Shown: positions 20,967 to 27,970 of the stretch, piece after piece
Numbering within the stretch: position 1 is the stretch's first letter
Layout of the letters: each line of letters starts with the position of its first letter
DNA from: a virus
Strand: one strand, 5' to 3'
DNA: 27,970 bases
IMG/VR virus record: IMGVR_UViG_3300027754_000342
Location: 1 to 27,970 of that record
Notes under the pieces: model-generated
What the model saw: the letters and a program-made list of their open reading frames with translations, nothing else
What the model was told of the DNA's origin: nothing
The model's database searches: none
Program-made: the position numbers and the translations under genes

Positions 20967-23321
20967 ATGTATAACCAAGAGACTCCAGACGGAAAACTTG
21001 CTGACCTGACCGAGTCGGGTGAGGTGGTAAAATCTCGCGTCTCGGACCCAAAACATGCGTTAAAAATCTGTCAGCGATTTGTCAACGACGACAGGCTGCG
21101 GGCTGCTCGTCGGGCTAAGGTTCAAGGCGCATTTGACGGCAACGCGCCAAAGGCGCAGAATGATCTTGTTCGGGCCGGTCGCGGCAACGACTCCAATCTA
21201 AACTTTAAGCGGCATCGCGGGAACATTATGAACGCATGGACGCCGTTCTTTGACATGGTGTGCGAGGTTCCTTTGTGCATTGACGGCGATTTGGAATATG
21301 CCGACTCGGCGCAGGACGCAGAATTGATGCGTGGATTTGCTGAGTATTTCCACAGCATGGTCTTCAACTGGCGCGGGTTTGATGACATGAGCCAGCTTTG
21401 CGACTTGCAGATGCTCCTGCATGGCCCTGGTATCTTGGCATGGGAGGATTCCTTGGATTGGCGACCAAAAGCAATTCTGGCTGGAAACATCTACTTCCCA
21501 GACGGCACCGAGATTTCCTTGGACAATTGCGAGATGGCAATGGTCTTTACGCCAATGAGCGCAGGACAGCTTTGGCGCAAGATTGAAAACGAGAAGGCAG
21601 CAACGGCAGCGGGCTGGAATGTTGCGGCAGTAAAATCTGTCATCATGGACAGCGCCAACAACAACAGCGATGCCTACGGCTGGAATCGCGATTGGCAGAG
21701 GTGGAATCAGGCGTTTAAGAATGGCGACATCTACGTGACCCAAACGCAGACCAAGCGAATCTCGCTTTACACGTTGTTTGTTGAGGAAATGGACGGAACA
21801 ATTTCTCAAAAGATTGCTCCTGCAAAAGATGGGGTGGCAGATTATGCGTTTCTTTTTGACAGCGAAAGCAAGTATGAGGGGTGGGATCAGTGCCTTTGCT
21901 TGTTCCCTTACGACATTGGGGCAGACGGAACGTATCATTCTATTAAGGGGCTTGGCACGGACATCTACCCATTCTGCGCGTTGCTTAACCAGATCGACAA
22001 CAGCATTGCCGATCTTGTGGTGACGGGCATTAAGCCGATGTGGCAACCGACCACAAACGCCAAGCTGGAAGACTTTAAAATGGTCAAATGGGGTGGTGGC
22101 AACTTCATCCCCAACGGGATCAATCCGCTCCAGTTGAACATGAGTCAGGGGATCAACCCTGCACTACAGGTTTCTGCTGCGTTTACGCAAACGCTAATCC
22201 AGAACACGGCAGCATCTAGCCAGCAAGATTTGAGCGCTCCTACGGTGGAGGAAACTGCCAAGGGCGCAATGATTCGCGCTGCCGAACGTGCAAAGATTTC
22301 CAAAGGTTTGTATAACCGTTACATGCGGTGCAAAGACCGGCAGTATTCGGAAATGTGGCGCAGGGCGACAAATCCTAATTTGAAGTCGTATCATCCAGGC
22401 GCAAAAGAAGCATTAAAGTTTCAAGAGCGATGCTATATGCTCTGCGACAAACTTGGGGTTGAGCGCGAAGCATTGCAGGCTGTTACGAACATCCGCGCTA
22501 ATCGTTCGTTGGGACTAGGAAGCGCAGCTATGCGGATTGAAATTGTGAATCAGTTGATGGCAAACATCGACCGCTTTGATGAGATTGGACAAAACGAAAT
22601 CAAACGCCAGTTTGTTTCCGTGATGACAAGCTACCACAGTGTGGACTCAATCATTCCCAGCATTACAACTGGGCGAGACGCTACAAACGATTCCGCATTG
22701 GCGGCTCAGGAGGACAATGGTTTCTCCATGTTGGGCGAAGAGGCACAGGCCATAGTAGCGCCAAGACAGAATCACGTTCTCCACTTGGAGGTTCACATTC
22801 CGTCTATGCAGAAAGACATGGAAATGTGTCAGGCCGGAGAGCAGGAACCAGAAGAATGTTACGACCGTCTGGAAGCAAAAGGCAAACACGCGGAAGAGCA
22901 TCTTGCAAGATTGGCTTCAAATCCCACACGCCAAAAAGAATACAGAGCGTTCAATGGCGCGCTTGATGAATTGGCTGCGTTTAAGGACGAGATTCAAGCC
23001 ATGCTGGAACAGCAGAAAGAAGACGCGCCACCGCCGCCCGATCAGCCGACGCCGGAGATGGCAAAGGTGCAGGGCAATCTGGAAATCAAAGCGCAGAAGG
23101 AACAATCTACGATGGCGCTTCGTCAACAGAAGCAACAGTTTGAGCAACAGATGAAGTTGCAACAGGCGCAATTTGACAAGGCTCTGGCTGATGCCAAGGC
23201 TGCGGCAGACATCAATCGTTCTACAGCAGAGAGTCGCGCTTATACCGCGATGGACATGGAGAAACAAAAACCAAAAATTGAAGAAACCAAAGTAATTGAA
23301 GAACCGATGAGCAATGACTAA
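20967..23321 (+). CDS. Portal protein
   Basis: The product is 784 residues, within the size range of podovirus-type portals. The N-terminal part contains a helical clip/stem-like region preceded by LNFKRHRGNIMNAWTPFFDM. The middle has segments typical of portal wings (GTDIYPFCALLNQIDNSIAD, LQLNMSQGINPALQVSAAFT, then TVEETAKGAMIRAAERAKIS). The C-terminal 100 residues are a Gln/Lys/Ala-rich coiled coil after a PPPPDQPTPE linker. The portal forms the dodecameric DNA gate on which the upstream terminase docks. The assignment rests on size, pattern and position between terminase and scaffold, not on one diagnostic motif. Its end overlaps the next start by eight bases. Confidence 0.75.
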   Translation: MYNQETPDGKLADLTESGEVVKSRVSDPKHALKICQRFVNDDRLRAARRAKVQGAFDGNAPKAQNDLVRAGRGNDSNLNFKRHRGNIMNAWTPFFDMVCEVPLCIDGDLEYADSAQDAELMRGFAEYFHSMVFNWRGFDDMSQLCDLQMLLHGPGILAWEDSLDWRPKAILAGNIYFPDGTEISLDNCEMAMVFTPMSAGQLWRKIENEKAATAAGWNVAAVKSVIMDSANNNSDAYGWNRDWQRWNQAFKNGDIYVTQTQTKRISLYTLFVEEMDGTISQKIAPAKDGVADYAFLFDSESKYEGWDQCLCLFPYDIGADGTYHSIKGLGTDIYPFCALLNQIDNSIADLVVTGIKPMWQPTTNAKLEDFKMVKWGGGNFIPNGINPLQLNMSQGINPALQVSAAFTQTLIQNTAASSQQDLSAPTVEETAKGAMIRAAERAKISKGLYNRYMRCKDRQYSEMWRRATNPNLKSYHPGAKEALKFQERCYMLCDKLGVEREALQAVTNIRANRSLGLGSAAMRIEIVNQLMANIDRFDEIGQNEIKRQFVSVMTSYHSVDSIIPSITTGRDATNDSALAAQEDNGFSMLGEEAQAIVAPRQNHVLHLEVHIPSMQKDMEMCQAGEQEPEECYDRLEAKGKHAEEHLARLASNPTRQKEYRAFNGALDELAAFKDEIQAMLEQQKEDAPPPPDQPTPEMAKVQGNLEIKAQKEQSTMALRQQKQQFEQQMKLQQAQFDKALADAKAAADINRSTAESRAYTAMDMEKQKPKIEETKVIEEPMSND

Positions 23322-23589
23322 AGCAGATTTCATTAAAGAATGGGGCGCTGACTGGCGCAAACTGGCAGGCAAACCAGTATTCTCGGCGTTGCTATCAGCA
23401 ATAGACGACGAAAGCCCTTCGCGAATTATTACAGCGCGAAGTGATGCAGACGTGCTACATGGCGGACCTGTGCTTGCTGCTGAGATTCGTGGACACGAAC
23501 GGCTGCGGGCTTTTCTGGTTTCCCTTTCCACAGAGCAAGACAAACACTTTGAACCAGACGACAAATTCTCCGAGTCAGAAACCATCTAA
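23314..23589 (+). CDS. Small hypothetical protein between portal and scaffold
   Basis: The product is 91 residues, opening MTKADFIKEWGADWRKLAGK. It has a helical N-terminus, the segment VLAAEIRGHERLRAFLVSLS, and an acidic C-terminal tail. It overlaps the portal stop by eight bases, so translation is coupled. Phages often keep small unassigned proteins at this place in the head module. Function is unknown. Confidence 0.6.
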   Translation: MTKADFIKEWGADWRKLAGKPVFSALLSAIDDESPSRIITARSDADVLHGGPVLAAEIRGHERLRAFLVSLSTEQDKHFEPDDKFSESETI

Positions 23590-23601
23590 TACCAAAACAA
23601 T

Positions 23602-24756
23602 ATGAGTACCACCATTGCAGAAACATCGCCAGCCGAAACCAAATCAAGTCCGTTTAGTGCGGCACTAGAAAACGCGTTTAACGGAGATAACGCTTTGCCT
23701 GTTGAAACCGAAAGCACATCACAGGAACCAGTTAAGGTTGCAAAAGAAAGCTCCAAGTCAGTTCCTGACGCTTTGTTCAAGAGGGCTGACTCTGATACCC
23801 GATCCGTTGAAGAATCGTTGCCAGAAAAAACTGCTGCGGATGAAATTGCCGAGCCGCCAAAACTGGATGCTAAAGGCAAAGCTGGCTGGGAGGCATTGAA
23901 GAAAACAGCGCGAGAAGAATCCACCAAGCGGGCGGAACTAGAACGGCAAATTGAAGATTGGAAATCCAAAGGCCGCGATCCTGAGACACTGGAAAAACAC
24001 CTTTCTGAGCGCGACAAACGAATTGCTGACTACGAAGAGCGTGTTGCTCGCGTTGATCTGGAACTTACAGACAGCTTTAAACGAGACATCATTGAACCGC
24101 GCCAAAAGGAAATTGGTAAAGCCAAGGCACTTGCGGATGAGATGGAAGTCAATCCAGACGAAATGAGTTCTGCTCTTAACTTGAGGGGCAAGGCTCGTTC
24201 TAATGCGCTTCGTGAAATGGGAATTGATCCTGATGGCGGTCGCATTAGCCGCATCATGGATAACCTGGATGAAATCCATGATCGCGCCGAGTATGATCGT
24301 GCTAATGCCAAGCAAGCTCTGGAATATCGCATTGAACGCGAGCGCATGGATAAGCTGTCCGAGCATGGCGAGTTTGTAAAAACCAAGTTCCTGCAATTTG
24401 ATGACATGACCAAACGGATGCGATCAAAGCTGGAAATCTTAAATCAAGTAGATGGGCATGAGGATTGGAACACCAAGTCAAGGGGTGTAGTAGAAAGCGC
24501 ACGCGCCTACATTCAGGACAATCCTTATGCCGATGTAGAAGCGGTAATTGAGGCCAAGTCCATGCCAGTATATCGCGAACTGTTTCTGGAAACCCGCGAG
24601 CGTGAGGCTGCGCTGGAATCCAGGGTGGCAGAAATGGAGAAGGAGTTAAAAGCCATTCATGGGCGTTCGCCTTCTCTGACGCAACGAGGACAGGCGGCAA
24701 CCACTGGCAATTCAAAACCGTTTAGCTCTATGATCGCGGAGGCGTTTGGACAATGA
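23602..24756 (+). CDS. Probable scaffolding protein
   Basis: The product is 384 residues, highly charged and predicted almost entirely helical. It has an acidic, Ser/Glu-rich N-terminal 100 residues and then long coiled-coil stretches (EESTKRAELERQIEDWKSKG, FLETREREAALESRVAEMEK). It ends in a short Ser-rich tail followed by SSMIAEAFGQ. This composition and its position after the portal match phage scaffolds, which guide capsid assembly and then leave. The leader TACCAAAACAAT before the ATG lacks a Shine-Dalgarno sequence and resembles the left-arm A/C-rich leaders. No capsid gene follows in the window, which is unexpected. Confidence 0.7.
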   Translation: MSTTIAETSPAETKSSPFSAALENAFNGDNALPVETESTSQEPVKVAKESSKSVPDALFKRADSDTRSVEESLPEKTAADEIAEPPKLDAKGKAGWEALKKTAREESTKRAELERQIEDWKSKGRDPETLEKHLSERDKRIADYEERVARVDLELTDSFKRDIIEPRQKEIGKAKALADEMEVNPDEMSSALNLRGKARSNALREMGIDPDGGRISRIMDNLDEIHDRAEYDRANAKQALEYRIERERMDKLSEHGEFVKTKFLQFDDMTKRMRSKLEILNQVDGHEDWNTKSRGVVESARAYIQDNPYADVEAVIEAKSMPVYRELFLETREREAALESRVAEMEKELKAIHGRSPSLTQRGQAATTGNSKPFSSMIAEAFGQ

Positions 24757-25670
24757 TTCTTGTCATTGCGTTCTGTCATAAAGACAAAGCAAAAGCCGTT
24801 CGTCTTGCCAACTGGATTGCAGAGTTGGGCGGCACTAACAAACATGATCTTTTGCTTGGGTATCACGAAGACACCACACCGGACCCAATTCACGAAATCC
24901 TTAAACCCCACTTCAACCACGTTGGCGGATTCAAGATCAGCGACTCGGAGACAAACTATCCGGCAATTGCCAATATCATGTGGCATGAGTGTTTGAAAAC
25001 CGTTGCAGATCAATTTAATGCACCGTGGTTTTGGATGGAGCCAGACGCCGTTCCGTTGACACCGGATTGGCTAGACAAGATTGAGGACGAGTATCTTAAG
25101 GCCAAGAAGCCCTTTATGCTTGATCGCGTAATTACGCCAACACGCTCACACAACAGCGGCGTTGGAGTATATCCTGGCAGGGTTCGCGACTACACTACGC
25201 GCCTGTGGGAGCTTTCAAACATGCCGTGGGACGTGTTTCTAGCCGAAGAGATCACGCCGTTCACGCATCATACAGAACTGATTCACGACAAATTCTATCG
25301 TGTTTGGGACGACCCCGACAGCGGACCTCCCGTTTTTCCTGACGCCAATTCTCTTTCCATCATTGAACCGAGTGCCGTGTTGTTTCATCGAAACAAGGAT
25401 GGCAGCTTAATTGAACGTCTTCGCGAATCGCGGGGTAGTGTAAGTGTAACACACCCCGTTCTCATCGGCGGGGAGATTGCCGGTGCAACCCCGGCCCCCG
25501 CAACTGTTGATGTTGCTGCAATGCTTCGTCAAATTGCTGAATTGCAGGAAAAGCTAAAAGCGCAAACTGTAACAACTCCGGTTACAGATGGGAAAAAGCA
25601 GCGCACGCCAACGCAGATTCAAGCCGCAAAAGATCGCATGGCAAAAGCGCGAGCAGGGAGAAAACCGTGA
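24753..25670 (+). CDS. Glycosyltransferase-like protein
   Basis: The product is 305 residues. The start MILVIAFCHKDKAKAVRLAN and a later WFWMEPDAVPLTPDWL segment (E96, P97, D98) fit a GT-A-type nucleotide-sugar fold with a modified acidic metal motif. A further FLAEEITPFTHHTELIHDKF may belong to the acceptor side. Residues 250-305 form a separate tail with an AAMLRQIAELQEKLKAQ coiled coil and a Lys/Arg end. The ATG overlaps the scaffold stop and the stop overlaps the next GTG. The substrate is unknown. Confidence 0.6.
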   Translation: MILVIAFCHKDKAKAVRLANWIAELGGTNKHDLLLGYHEDTTPDPIHEILKPHFNHVGGFKISDSETNYPAIANIMWHECLKTVADQFNAPWFWMEPDAVPLTPDWLDKIEDEYLKAKKPFMLDRVITPTRSHNSGVGVYPGRVRDYTTRLWELSNMPWDVFLAEEITPFTHHTELIHDKFYRVWDDPDSGPPVFPDANSLSIIEPSAVLFHRNKDGSLIERLRESRGSVSVTHPVLIGGEIAGATPAPATVDVAAMLRQIAELQEKLKAQTVTTPVTDGKKQRTPTQIQAAKDRMAKARAGRKP

Positions 25671-26356
25671 ACTGCGACATCTTCATTCGTAGCTACGAAA
25701 AGGATTTCGAGTGGTTAAAATACTGCCTTCGTTCAATCCAGCGTTTTGCTACCGGATTCAGAAACGTAATTGTGGTGGTTCCAAATGGGCAAACGCCACC
25801 AACCGGACCAGTCGAAAAGGTTTTCTATGTCCATGAAGGATGCGATGGATACATGCATCAGCAGCTAACCAAGCTGCACGCGGACTGCTTTTCCGACGCC
25901 GAGGTGTTTCTGTTTATGGACAGTGACACCATATTCACTCGGCCAATTTCGGCCCGTAATGCGTTTGATTCGTGGCTCTACACACCATACTCCAGTCTAA
26001 ATGATCCAAACACGATGACATGGAGGAAGGTTGTGGAAAAAGCCATCGGAGTATTTCCAGAATACGAGTTTATGCGAAGGCATCCGTTGAGCGTCCAGAA
26101 ATGGATGCTGCAAGGATTGCGCGACTTCTTTTGGCAGAAACACGGAATGAGCCTGGAAAGCTACATCATCGCGCAGCCGGGCCATGAGTTCAGCGAGTGG
26201 AATGTCATCGGAGCGTGGCTGTGGTATTTTCATCGCAGCAAGGTGCAATGGCAGAACACCGACGAGAAACTGGGAGTTCCCTTTGTCCATCAGTCGTATT
26301 CTTGGGGCGGACTCAACGATGAAATTTGCAAGAACCTGGAGGCGGCGTTGGCATGA
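25667..26356 (+). CDS. Glycosyltransferase-like protein (DUF6492-type)
   Basis: The product is 229 residues from a GTG start in a GTGA overlap. The beta-alpha start is NCDIFIRSYEKDFEWLKYCL. A DxD motif lies in VFLFMDSDTIFT (D85, D87), and a conserved FSEWNVIGAWLWYF segment is followed by FVHQSYSWGG. This set matches, from memory, the DUF6492 group of putative glycosyltransferases. The donor sugar and acceptor cannot be read from the sequence. It is the second member of the overlapping glycan cassette. Confidence 0.65.
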   Translation: MNCDIFIRSYEKDFEWLKYCLRSIQRFATGFRNVIVVVPNGQTPPTGPVEKVFYVHEGCDGYMHQQLTKLHADCFSDAEVFLFMDSDTIFTRPISARNAFDSWLYTPYSSLNDPNTMTWRKVVEKAIGVFPEYEFMRRHPLSVQKWMLQGLRDFFWQKHGMSLESYIIAQPGHEFSEWNVIGAWLWYFHRSKVQWQNTDEKLGVPFVHQSYSWGGLNDEICKNLEAALA

Positions 26357-27078
26357 GCAATGTGCTTGTGCTTGTGCTGAGTTCCCGCCGCGAACCGTGG
26401 GGAGATCTGATGGATGTCTCACTGGCAACGTGGGATGCTGACCCCCATCCTGATGTGCAGACGCTTTACTACTGCGCCCACGGCAGCAATCAGCTTATCC
26501 GTGACAATGTGCGATATTCGGCAATGGAAGATTCCTTGGAGAATATCAGCCCCCGCACTTTGGAAGCGTTGGGATGGGCGCTGGAACTGCCGGATTGGAA
26601 GTATTTGGCGCGACCTAACTCAAGCTGCTACGTCCATAAGGGCAATCTAGCCAAGCATTGCGAAACGCTACCAGAAACGGACGTATTGCGAGGCGCATGG
26701 GCTGGTGGCGATTCCGCCAATCCGTCTGTTGGATTTCTATGGGGAGGAGGTCAATACATCATATCGCGTGATGTTGTGGAGCGAATGGTCAAAGCTGGGG
26801 CCGGGTGGAAGAACGGACTCATGGATGACGAGGCCATAACAGACTGCGCCAAAGGAGTTGGTATTTCAATGAATCAAGGGTGCGTATTTGCTACGATTGA
26901 CGACCAGTTTGAGGGTAAGTGGTTGTGCATGTGTTACGGGCTTGGTGAACCGTTTACATTTACAGACTTTGCCGACTTGAGAAAAGCCGAGGGGCATTTC
27001 TTCTTTCGCGTAAAGCAAGATCATAATAGGCGGCTAGATGAGAAGCTGATGCGGGAGCTAAAGAAGAACCTGCCATGA
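26353..27078 (+). CDS. Glycosyltransferase-like protein (GT31/fringe-like pattern)
   Basis: The product is 241 residues from the ATG at 26353, set by an ATGA overlap; an ORF start at 26326 would extend into the previous gene. The segments KYLARPNSSCYVH, GGGQYIISRDVVERMV and GLMDDEAITDCAKG (D158, D159, E160) recall the order of motifs in beta-3-glycosyltransferases of the fringe/galactosyltransferase type. A typical metal DxD is replaced by the RPNSS region, so metal use is uncertain. The C-terminal end is basic. The stop overlaps the next ATG. Confidence 0.6.
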   Translation: MSNVLVLVLSSRREPWGDLMDVSLATWDADPHPDVQTLYYCAHGSNQLIRDNVRYSAMEDSLENISPRTLEALGWALELPDWKYLARPNSSCYVHKGNLAKHCETLPETDVLRGAWAGGDSANPSVGFLWGGGQYIISRDVVERMVKAGAGWKNGLMDDEAITDCAKGVGISMNQGCVFATIDDQFEGKWLCMCYGLGEPFTFTDFADLRKAEGHFFFRVKQDHNRRLDEKLMRELKKNLP

Positions 27079-27833
27079 TCTACACCTTTGACACCAAGCG
27101 GGCGCAACTGCGGGATGGATTCTATCAGACCGGCAGCGGACCGCGTTGTGTGTTGATTGTCGGTTCCTGCCGGACAATGGCGTTCTTAAACTATCTTGCA
27201 GCGTGGAATGAAGTAAGCGGAAACAGTTTTACGATCCGCTATATCAACCCGTTTGACTGGCACTGGAACGCAGCAGACGAACTGGTGGACTTAGAGAAGG
27301 CAATTGATGCTCTAGAAATTAACAGCGGAATCCTTGGCGTAATAGGCAACACCGAGATATTCATTCACGAACACTACGGAAACTACGGGATGTTCAATAC
27401 GTCGAGAGACGCTGCAAAGAATATCTATCAGTTCGGAATGAACGCGAACACGGACATTGGTATTCCAAACTTTCACGATCACTTCATTCTCTACAACGAT
27501 TTTGCGGCGTTCGGTGAAGTGCCAGAGGATTGGAAAGAGCGTGGGTTAGCGGCAGTTGATAAGTTCTGTGACCTCTGCGCTAAGACCAGTTTTCCAGAGA
27601 TGGCTGAATACTTCCGAAACAACTGGCAAAACATGCGCTTATTCTGGACTCCAAACCATACCAGCGGGGCGTTTACACTTTACCTGTTTCGCAGGATGAA
27701 TGAAGTGTTCCTACATCTTCCACTAGACAATGATTTCTGGCAACGGATTGGTGGTGACGATATGTTCCGCGATCCACATACTCCCGTTCATCAAAAGGAC
27801 ATTGAAGAATACAAACTTACATGGAATCACTAG
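27075..27833 (+). CDS. WcbI-like polysaccharide biosynthesis protein
   Basis: The product is 252 residues. The start of the domain, VLIVGSCRTMAFLNYLAAWN (G30-S31-C32-R33), resembles the GNC/GSC-containing first motif of WcbI-family capsule enzymes. Later, FIHEHYGNYGMFN, IGIPNFHDHFILYN and TPNHTSGAFTLYL could supply the His residues of an SGNH-like or acetyltransferase-type site. WcbI proteins act in capsular polysaccharide biosynthesis; activity here would be on a sugar made or transferred by the neighbours. It overlaps both neighbouring genes. The family call is from motif memory only. Confidence 0.6.
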   Translation: MIYTFDTKRAQLRDGFYQTGSGPRCVLIVGSCRTMAFLNYLAAWNEVSGNSFTIRYINPFDWHWNAADELVDLEKAIDALEINSGILGVIGNTEIFIHEHYGNYGMFNTSRDAAKNIYQFGMNANTDIGIPNFHDHFILYNDFAAFGEVPEDWKERGLAAVDKFCDLCAKTSFPEMAEYFRNNWQNMRLFWTPNHTSGAFTLYLFRRMNEVFLHLPLDNDFWQRIGGDDMFRDPHTPVHQKDIEEYKLTWNH

Positions 27834-27970
27834 CCAACATATTTACGCGCATTGGACATTTCGGAAGCGATGCTGGTCATAATGACAAAGGATCAACTCA
27901 TTCCTACATTGAATCATACGAGCGTTTGTTTTCGCCGTATCGGGAATTTGCCGACGTTCTAGAAATTGGA
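27821..27970 (+). CDS. Partial class I SAM-dependent methyltransferase-like protein
   Basis: The first 50 codons of a gene run off the right edge. The ATG lies 13 bases inside the previous gene. The segment DKGSTHSYIESYERLFSPYR, followed by ADVLEIG, matches the start of small methyltransferases (sugar O-methyltransferase or cephalosporin hydroxylase-like type), where LEIG is the beginning of the SAM-binding motif. With the rest missing, neither activity nor completeness can be judged. It extends the glycan cassette to at least five genes. Confidence 0.6.
   Translation, partial: MESLANIFTRIGHFGSDAGHNDKGSTHSYIESYERLFSPYREFADVLEIG

Noticed and set aside
21198-22046. Minus-strand ORF of 282 codons inside the portal gene
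   Set aside because: Composition is erratic with no domain, and the portal reading is well supported on the other strand.

Overview
The window is a stretch of a tailed double-stranded DNA phage (or prophage) genome, not ordinary cellular DNA. It carries a large terminase, a portal-like protein, a scaffold-like protein, a giant Ala/Pro-linkered probable internal virion protein and a collagen-like fibre protein, in tightly overlapping genes. No tRNA, rRNA, integrase, CRISPR array or insertion sequence was recognised. The host cannot be named from the sequence. Few genes have a clear Shine-Dalgarno sequence; many start codons instead follow A/C-rich stretches, which points to a host that tolerates non-SD initiation.

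Layout. (1) 1-3821, minus strand: a GC-rich arm of about eleven small genes, mostly without recognisable function, two of them with zinc-knuckle or Cys clusters. Several are preceded by a GC-rich hairpin and then CCAAAA or CCAGAAA units right before the ATG. (2) 3822-6669, mostly plus: a control region with two separate operator-like arrays, each with a 34-bp period. Each lies directly upstream of a DNA-binding protein gene (HTH at 4000, zinc knuckle plus winged helix at 4852). Small genes follow, including a minus-strand HTH gene. (3) 6666-9288, minus: a three-gene island of a beta-rich structural protein, a fibre protein ending in 18 Gly-X-Y triplets, and a GT2-type glycosyltransferase. (4) 9338-24756, plus: the virion morphogenesis operon, with a possible head-tail adaptor, two small virion-type proteins, a 1987-residue protein, terminase, a Cys-rich protein, portal, a small protein and scaffold. 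(5) 24753 to the right end, plus: a translationally coupled glycan cassette of three glycosyltransferase-like genes, a WcbI-like gene and the start of a probable methyltransferase. It sits where a major capsid gene would be expected.

The standout is in the terminase gene. A 297-residue intein interrupts the Walker A loop between Gly102 and Thr400. Between intein splicing blocks B and F there is no in-frame sense-strand homing endonuclease. Instead, a complete 184-residue HTH plus HNH endonuclease is encoded on the opposite strand (18654 to 18100), while the sense frame stays open throughout. The same 555 bp therefore reads as an intein linker one way and an apparent homing endonuclease the other way. 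I know of no described intein with this arrangement, though I could not search for one.

The genes suggest this sequence of events: early control proteins act at 4000 and 4852; the plus-strand operon builds procapsid, packaging motor and ejection proteins; and the glycosyltransferases decorate virion or host glycans, with the collagen-like fibre as a plausible acceptor for the adjacent GT2 enzyme.
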